DNA of 18,356 nt from an uncultured Collinsella sp. Its GTDB lineage: Bacteria; Actinomycetota; Coriobacteriia; Coriobacteriales; Coriobacteriaceae. Position numbers and translations under genes: made by a program. The stretch is taken from NCBI GenBank assembly GCA_902496275.1, contig CABVAC010000039.1, positions 1-18,356 of the forward strand. Reading direction: 5' to 3'. This document shows positions 14,318-18,356 of the stretch, in pieces. The notes below the pieces were generated by a model that saw only the letters and a program-made list of their open reading frames with translations, did not search any database and was not told the origin of the DNA. The stretch's first letter is position 1, and each line of letters begins with the position of its first letter.

Positions 14318-14348
14318 TCATGCCCCGAATGGCTACGGGTTACAATCC
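14316..14348 (-). promoter_or_regulatory. Third RAT-like element, at the licT-EIIBC junction
   Basis: The minus strand reads GGATTGTAA, then the apical stem CCCG/CGGG around an 8-nt loop, then GCATGACC. This is the same layout as the two RAT elements in the licT leader, and the apical stem has different but complementary bases. It overlaps the licT stop codon. No terminator with a U-tract follows; instead its end overlaps the arm of a stem that could mask the EIIBC ribosome-binding site. Confidence 0.5.
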
Positions 14349-15179
14349 TTTTTTGGAGATGATCCGGTTGAGATGGATCATCAGATAGAGTTCCTCCTCC
14401 TCGGAGAGCGTGGCGTCCCACGTTTCACGACAATAGGAACCGATATGCTTCACGCACTCTGCCAGCTGCGGAAACTCCTCACGAAAGTTCTTGTACATCT
14501 GCATGTTGGCGCTGTTCAGCGACTCGCCGGCTTGAATGCGCTTGAACAGGTACCGCAGATGCGTGGCATAGCGAGTGAAATCGTAGGAATCGCGGTCAAC
14601 GATGATGCGAAAATCACTCTCGACGATCTCAGTGACATCTTCTAGCATATCGTCAAACTGCTTGGTGGGTTTGCTCGCGGTCTCGATGGCCTGAACAACC
14701 CGCGCATTGACGAGATTCATGGCAATGCTGGCAATCTCTTCTTTGGGAAGTCGTTCACCAAGCTCCTTTTCGAGCCTCATAACGATAAACTGCGCCGTTT
14801 TGTATTCCTTAGGATATGTCTCGCGCACTTCATAGGCGAGAGGCATCGCAATACGAAAACCCTTTTGCGCGCGCTCCACCGCAAATGACAGGTGATCGGC
14901 CATGAACAATGTCGCCTTGGTCGACAGATCATAGGGCAGCTCGTTGGCGACGATGTCCATCACCTTGGCCGTGAACATCACGATCTCAGAAGGAAGGTCG
15001 CGCATGACGTCCTGCCCTTTGGGGTCGATGTCATAAAACGTATGCTCAATCTTAGAGAGCGGCAGCTCGCGGGGAAATTCTCCCCCAAACCCGACGCCCC
15101 TGCCCATGGCGATCACGTCGCGCCCCTGCCCGTCGCGGCAAAGAACGGCATTGTTGTTGAGCTTTTTAATCGCAAGCAT
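14340..15179 (-). CDS. licT: LicT/BglG-family transcription antiterminator (operon C)
   Basis: A 279-residue antiterminator. The CAT RNA-binding domain is at 1-55 (MLAIKKLNNNAVLCRDGQGR), PRD1 at about 65-168 and PRD2 at about 170-277. His96 (MADHLSF), His207 (YATHLRY) and His269 (LMIHLNRI) match the phosphorylatable histidines of B. subtilis LicT; the fourth, His159 of LicT, is Asn155 here (SIAMNLVN). The start ATG 15179 has a consensus AAAGGAGG 7 nt upstream, which rules out the frame extension to 15227. It binds RAT hairpins in its own leader and lets polymerase pass the terminator at 15213-15254 when the sugar is present; the gene order licT, EIIBC, phospho-beta-glucosidase is the classical one. 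The gap to EIIBC (70 bp from stop to the chosen start) carries a further RAT-like element. Confidence 0.94.
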   Translation of the reverse strand: MLAIKKLNNNAVLCRDGQGRDVIAMGRGVGFGGEFPRELPLSKIEHTFYDIDPKGQDVMRDLPSEIVMFTAKVMDIVANELPYDLSTKATLFMADHLSFAVERAQKGFRIAMPLAYEVRETYPKEYKTAQFIVMRLEKELGERLPKEEIASIAMNLVNARVVQAIETASKPTKQFDDMLEDVTEIVESDFRIIVDRDSYDFTRYATHLRYLFKRIQAGESLNSANMQMYKNFREEFPQLAECVKHIGSYCRETWDATLSEEEELYLMIHLNRIISKKGL

Positions 15180-15212
15180 TATTGAACCTCCTTTCGGAAT
15201 TATCAAAAAGAA

Positions 15213-15254
15213 AAGGCATGACTGCAAATAGCCGAGCTATCGCGGTCATGCCTT
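15213..15254 (-). terminator. LicT-controlled leader terminator of operon C
   Basis: The minus-strand arms AAGGCATGAC and GTCATGCCTT (10 bp, perfect) enclose an inner ATAGC/GCTAT stem, and TTTTCTTTTT follows. The first arm overlaps the end of RAT 2 (15244-15268), the arrangement in which a RAT hairpin bound by antiterminator prevents termination. Confidence 0.9.
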
Positions 15255-15268
15255 ACCAGTAACAATCC
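15244..15268 (-). promoter_or_regulatory. RAT element 2 (terminator-overlapping)
   Basis: The minus strand reads GGATTGTTACTG at the start and GGCATGACC at the end, 25 nt in all, very close to the LicT-class RAT consensus (GGATTGTTACTG ... GGCAAAACC). Its last 10-11 nt form the 5' arm of the terminator. The apical stem is short (CT/AG). Confidence 0.8.
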
Positions 15269-15283
15269 GTTGTATCGAGGCGC

Positions 15284-15311
15284 GGGCATGCCTCCCTAGA
15301 AGTAACAATCC
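15284..15311 (-). promoter_or_regulatory. RAT element 1 (upstream tandem copy)
   Basis: GGATTGTTA, an apical stem CTTC/GGAG with loop TAG, then GCATGCC: the same design as RAT 2, 43 bp upstream. The basal stem extends outward (GCGC/GCGC). The overlapping hairpin GAGGC/GCCTC (15277-15294) excludes it but has no U-tract, so this copy has no full terminator of its own. Confidence 0.65.
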
Positions 15312-15323
15312 GCGCAGCAAAGA

Positions 15324-15329
15324 ATGATA
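15324..15329 (-). promoter_or_regulatory. Probable -10 of operon C
   Basis: TATCAT on the minus strand matches the -10 consensus at 5 of 6 positions and would start transcription near 15317, just before RAT 1. No good -35 lies 16-18 bp upstream, which would fit an activator-dependent promoter. Confidence 0.4.
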
Positions 15330-15367
15330 GCCCATATCTTCGCGGGGAGCACCGTCCACAGCCGACC

Positions 15368-15394
15368 AACGGTAGCATATCGTCCGTGAACGGT
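15368..15394 (-). promoter_or_regulatory. Tandem ACCGTT box upstream of operon C
   Basis: Two ACCGTT copies (minus strand) at 15389-15394 and 15368-15373 have the same 15-bp spacer as in operons A and B. The surrounding sequence is also similar to operon A: CCAAA(A)CCGTTCAC, then GATAT in the spacer. A cre-like sequence with two mismatches to the consensus (TGGAAGCGTTGAAA) is next to it at 15397-15410. Both lie upstream of the probable -10. Confidence 0.55.
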
Positions 15395-15439
15395 TTTGGA
15401 AGCGTTGAAACGATTGGGAGGCCGTCTCAATCTTGCGGA

Positions 15440-16364
15440 TCAGCCAAGGACACGGGCCATACGTGTCTTGAACTCGGACAGGAAGCGCGGGACATCCACG
15501 GTCAGCGCCACAAGCGCACTCTTGTCCGGATCGGACAGGCGGTGCTCATCGCAAATGGTGCGACCGCGATACTCGCCCAGCAGATCAACACGCAGATTGC
15601 AGCCGAGTGCACCTACGAGCGTGGGGTCGATCGCCACGGCAACGGCCAACGGATCGTGCAGCGCGCAGCCGCCCAGGTAAGGGGCGTTCATCTCGTACGA
15701 GCCAATGTAGTGCTCGACCATACTCGCAAATGCGCAGCCCGCCATGGTGCCCGAGCCCGTCCAACCGGCAATGTCGCGGCGCGTCAGCACCACGCGATGC
15801 GTCACGTCAAGACCAACCATGGTGAGTTTGCGGCCCGAGCGCAGCACGGCGTCAGCGGCCTCGGGGTCGCTCGCCATGTTGGCCTCGGCACCGGCGCTCA
15901 CGTTGCCGGACACGGTCAGGGCGCCACCCATCACCACCACGCGGCCGATAGACATCATCGCCGCCGCGTCGCGCTCAAGGGCGAGCGCCAAGTTGGAGAG
16001 CGGACCGGTCGCCACATAGACCAAGTCGGGACCATAGGTACGCGCGGCATCAATCAGGTAATCGACCGCCGCATTGCCATCGGCCGACGTCGCGCCCACC
16101 GGCTCGTACGGCGAGGCGGGCCGGCGGCGTGTAGGGTTCGGTCGCCTTCACGGGACGATCGGCGCCCAGGTACACCGGCACCTCGGGACGACCCAACAGG
16201 TCGAGCACCGCCAAGCAGTTGTGCGCCGACTGCTCGACGCGCACGTTGCCAAAGCACGTGGTGATGCCGACGAGCTCCACCTCGGGGCTCGCGATGGCAT
16301 AGGCAAGCGCCATCGCATCATCCACACCCATATCCAGATCAAGGATCAGCTTCTTGGTTGCCAT
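15440..16364 (-). pseudogene. Ribonucleoside hydrolase, frameshifted with small internal deletion
   Basis: A nucleoside hydrolase would cleave ribonucleosides into base and ribose. The N-terminal part from ATG 16364 has the Ca/ribose motif LDLDMGVDDAMAL (8-20) and GITTCFGN (33-40), and runs correctly to about residue 82 (ATEPYTPPA, near 16119). It then reads out of frame to a stop at 16050. The rest of the family sequence continues in another frame from ASPYEPVGATSADG (about 16120) to 15440, with VATGPLSNLALALE, AEANMASDPEAA and ALHDPLAVA. The His-Gly-x-x-Gly segment expected at the junction is missing in every frame, so a deletion of very roughly 50 bp with a frame change is more likely than a one-base error. 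The start overlaps the end of rbsK in its ribosome-binding site (GGAG), so the gene was coupled to ribokinase. Assembly error is possible. Confidence 0.8.
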
Positions 16365-16368
16365 TGTT

Positions 16369-17364
16369 CTACTCCGCTTCTCCGTCTACATCCAAACCGT
16401 CTAAACCAAACTTGTGCTCGACTTCCGCACGCGTGGGAATTGATTGCTGAGCGCCCAGGCGCGACACCGTCACCGCCGAGGCGCGAGCGCCCGCCGTCAT
16501 GCACTCAAAGAGCGGCAGGCCCTCCAGGCGAGCCGCGGCAAGCGCACCGATAAATGTATCACCCGCGGCCGTCGTATCGACCAACGTGCTCGAGAGCGCC
16601 GGCATGCGCAGCGGCTCGCCGTCATCGCCGAGCGTAACCGACCCGGCGCCGCCCAACGTGATGACCGCAGCTCCGGCACCCTTGGCGAGCAGGGCATTGA
16701 GCGCCGCGACGCAGCTCGCATCATCCGCGGGCAAGATGCCCGTCAGCACCTGGCACTCAGTCTCGTTGGGACAGACCAGGTCGACCGCAGGCCAGGCCTC
16801 CGCAGGCAACTCGCAGGCAGGCGCCGGATTAAAGACCGTATAGAACCCGAGCTCGTGAGCGCAAACAAGCGCCTCGGCCGTCGTCGCAAGGTCACATTCG
16901 CCCTGGGCGATAAAGACGCTTCCGGCAGCCGGGGCAATATCGCTGGCGTCTCCGTCGAGCTCATCGGCTACCAGACGCCTCAGCGCGCGGGCAACATCCT
17001 CGCCCGCGAGCGCATGGTTGGCACCCGGCGACAGCACGATGCGGTTGTCACCCTCGCAGCGAATGATGGTCGCCGTTCCCGTCTCCACGTCATCGCGACG
17101 CGCTACAAAGACACAGTCCACGCCGGCGTCTTGGAGCCCCGCCACGAGCGACGTACCAAATGCGTCGCAGCCGACCGCGCCGATCATATGCGTGTGCGTG
17201 CCCATGCGCGCAGCAGCTACGGCCTGGTTGGCGCCTTTGCCGCCGGCGTTGGTGATAAACCCGCTGCCGCCAACGGTCTCGCCCGCACGCGGCATGCGCT
17301 CGCACGCCACCGAAAGGTCCATGTTCATGCTGCCGAACACCGCAACGATGCCGCTATCTGCCAT
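16369..17364 (-). CDS. rbsK: Ribokinase
   Basis: A PfkB-family kinase of 331 residues that converts D-ribose and ATP to ribose 5-phosphate in the cytoplasm. The opening FGSMNMDLSV (10-19), the substrate loop AGGKGANQAVAAARMG (40-55), NPAPA (179-183), PNETE (199-203) and the catalytic VDTTAAGDTF (262-271, Asp269) are all typical of ribokinase. The start ATG 17364 has GAGGAGG 5 nt upstream. The stop codon lies 4 bp before the nucleoside hydrolase start, so the pair would salvage ribose from nucleosides; with the hydrolase broken, ribokinase may now serve only free ribose. No ribose transporter or D-ribose pyranase is in the window. The TTATAG at about 17430-17435 is a possible -10; I see no clear operator. 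Confidence 0.94.
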   Translation of the reverse strand: MADSGIVAVFGSMNMDLSVACERMPRAGETVGGSGFITNAGGKGANQAVAAARMGTHTHMIGAVGCDAFGTSLVAGLQDAGVDCVFVARRDDVETGTATIIRCEGDNRIVLSPGANHALAGEDVARALRRLVADELDGDASDIAPAAGSVFIAQGECDLATTAEALVCAHELGFYTVFNPAPACELPAEAWPAVDLVCPNETECQVLTGILPADDASCVAALNALLAKGAGAAVITLGGAGSVTLGDDGEPLRMPALSSTLVDTTAAGDTFIGALAAARLEGLPLFECMTAGARASAVTVSRLGAQQSIPTRAEVEHKFGLDGLDVDGEAE

Positions 17365-17550
17365 GGAAACCTCCTCGTCCGCGGGCTCTGCACCCGCCGT
17401 TGGCCGTCAATCGTGCGCTCTCGCGCCTCTATAACTTTAGTTCACTTTGATGTGGACGCGCGCTTGAGCTTGCGCCGGCAGCAAGCATTCACAGGAGCAG
17501 GCGGTTACAATGAAGACGTGCTGATTATTCTCGTCATTGGATGATGTTTT

Positions 17551-18356
17551 ATGGAACAATTCCCGCGATCGAGTTCGCGCAGTTCACGCCACGCGAGCGA
17601 TCAACAAGCGCCGCACGAACGTTCGCGCGCTAACCGACAAGCCACCGAGCCGCGCCACGCCGCAGGCTCTCATCGTGCGCCCGCCAACAAGGGTGCCCAC
17701 ACCAACAGCGCCGCAAAAGAACAGGCGCCCACGCGCCCCAAATCTCGATATATCCCCGCCCTCGACGGCCTGCGCACGCTCGCCGTCGTCGCGGTAGTGC
17801 TCTATCACCTCAACCTCACATGGGCACAGGGCGGCCTGCTTGGCGTCACGATTTTCTTTGTGCTCTCGGGCTATCTGATCACGCGCCTGCTCATCAACGA
17901 AGTGTCAAAGACCGGCCGCATCGACCTCAAGAGCTTCTGGATTCGCCGCATCCGTCGCCTGTTCCCCGCCGTGGTAACCGTTGTGGTGGTGACCTGCGCG
18001 CTGTGCACCATCTTTAACCATGTGATGCTCACCAAGATGCGCCCCGACATCCTGCCGTCGCTGCTGTTTTTTAATAACTGGTGGCAGATTGCCCAAAACA
18101 TCTCGTACTTCAATGCTCTGGGCGACCCCTCGCCGCTCACGCACTTTTGGTCGCTCGCCATCGAGGAACAGTTCTACCTGATTTGGCCGCCATTGCTGTT
18201 TGCCATGGTATCCATGCATGTGAGCAAGCCCAACACGCGCCGCGTGGTTCTGGGCCTTGCCGCGGTATCTGCCCTCGCCATGATGGTACTCTACAATCCC
18301 GCCGCCGACCCCAGCCGCGTGTACTACGGCACCGACACCCGCGTGTTCTCGCTGCT
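17551..18356 (+). CDS. OatA-like acyltransferase 3 family membrane protein (3' end outside window)
   Basis: The only plus-strand gene. From ATG 17551 the frame is open to the right edge (268 complete codons). Residues 1-65 are a Ser/Arg/His/Ala-rich, probably disordered cytoplasmic tail. The acyltransferase 3 membrane domain starts with YIPALDGLRTLAVVAVVLYH (67-86), with the conserved His86, then FFVLSGYLITRLL (102-114), FWIRRIRRLFPA (129-140) and HFWSLAIEEQFYLIWP (198-213). The family moves acyl groups across the membrane, for example in peptidoglycan O-acetylation by OatA, where a C-terminal SGNH domain completes the transfer; that part would be outside the window. An in-frame stop lies 9-11 nt before the ATG, so this is the most upstream ATG; the ribosome-binding site (GGATGATG) is weak. 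It is divergent from rbsK across 186 bp, with TACAAT near 17504-17509 as a possible -10. Confidence 0.88.
   Translation, partial: MEQFPRSSSRSSRHASDQQAPHERSRANRQATEPRHAAGSHRAPANKGAHTNSAAKEQAPTRPKSRYIPALDGLRTLAVVAVVLYHLNLTWAQGGLLGVTIFFVLSGYLITRLLINEVSKTGRIDLKSFWIRRIRRLFPAVVTVVVVTCALCTIFNHVMLTKMRPDILPSLLFFNNWWQIAQNISYFNALGDPSPLTHFWSLAIEEQFYLIWPPLLFAMVSMHVSKPNTRRVVLGLAAVSALAMMVLYNPAADPSRVYYGTDTRVFSL

Noticed and set aside
15397..15410. Catabolite-responsive element (cre) upstream of licT
   Set aside because: Two mismatches to the consensus and no evidence here for a CcpA-type regulator in this lineage; kept only as a note in the operon C promoter entry.

Overview
The window looks like chromosomal DNA of a gut Coriobacteriia, most likely Collinsella or a close relative (inference from overall protein character, high GC in most genes, and the number of PTS/BglG-type sugar operons; no rRNA or marker gene is present to prove it). 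It is a dense sugar-utilisation region. All genes but the last are on the minus strand; a gene on the plus strand begins at 17551 and runs off the right edge. I see no tRNA, rRNA, CRISPR array, insertion sequence or phage gene.

Layout, left to right (each minus-strand operon is transcribed right to left). 1-569: 3' truncated DUF4867 gene. 693-4057: operon A, a BglG/LicT-type antiterminator, a PTS EIIBC permease and an alpha/beta hydrolase, with no phospho-glycosidase; it is visibly AT-richer than its neighbours. 4258-4746: luxS. 4916-9805: operon B, a sugar isomerase (COG2407-like), the two halves of a split transketolase, and a glycerol-kinase-like FGGY kinase. 10063-11073: a LacI-family repressor, closed by a clear terminator just before operon B's promoter. 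11256-15179: operon C, a LicT-type antiterminator, a second EIIBC and a GH1 6-phospho-beta-glucosidase. 15440-17364: a ribokinase followed by a frameshifted nucleoside hydrolase. 17551-18356: start of an OatA-like membrane acyltransferase.

How they work together. Operon C is a textbook beta-glucoside system: EIIBC imports and phosphorylates, the GH1 enzyme cleaves, and LicT controls read-through of a leader terminator. Its leader has two tandem RAT-like antiterminator elements, and a third lies at the licT/EIIBC junction where it could free the EIIBC ribosome-binding site. Operon A has the same regulator-permease order but a hydrolase in place of the glycosidase. Operon B reads as isomerise, phosphorylate, then split with a transketolase, a logic known for D-apiose (apulose-4-phosphate transketolase); the substrate is inferred only. 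Neither permease carries an EIIA domain and operon B has no transporter, so those must be supplied from elsewhere.

The most unexpected signal is a tandem motif, ACCGTT-N15-ACCGTT (exactly 21 bp period), found upstream of operons A, B and C. It suggests one shared regulator above the operon-specific ones.
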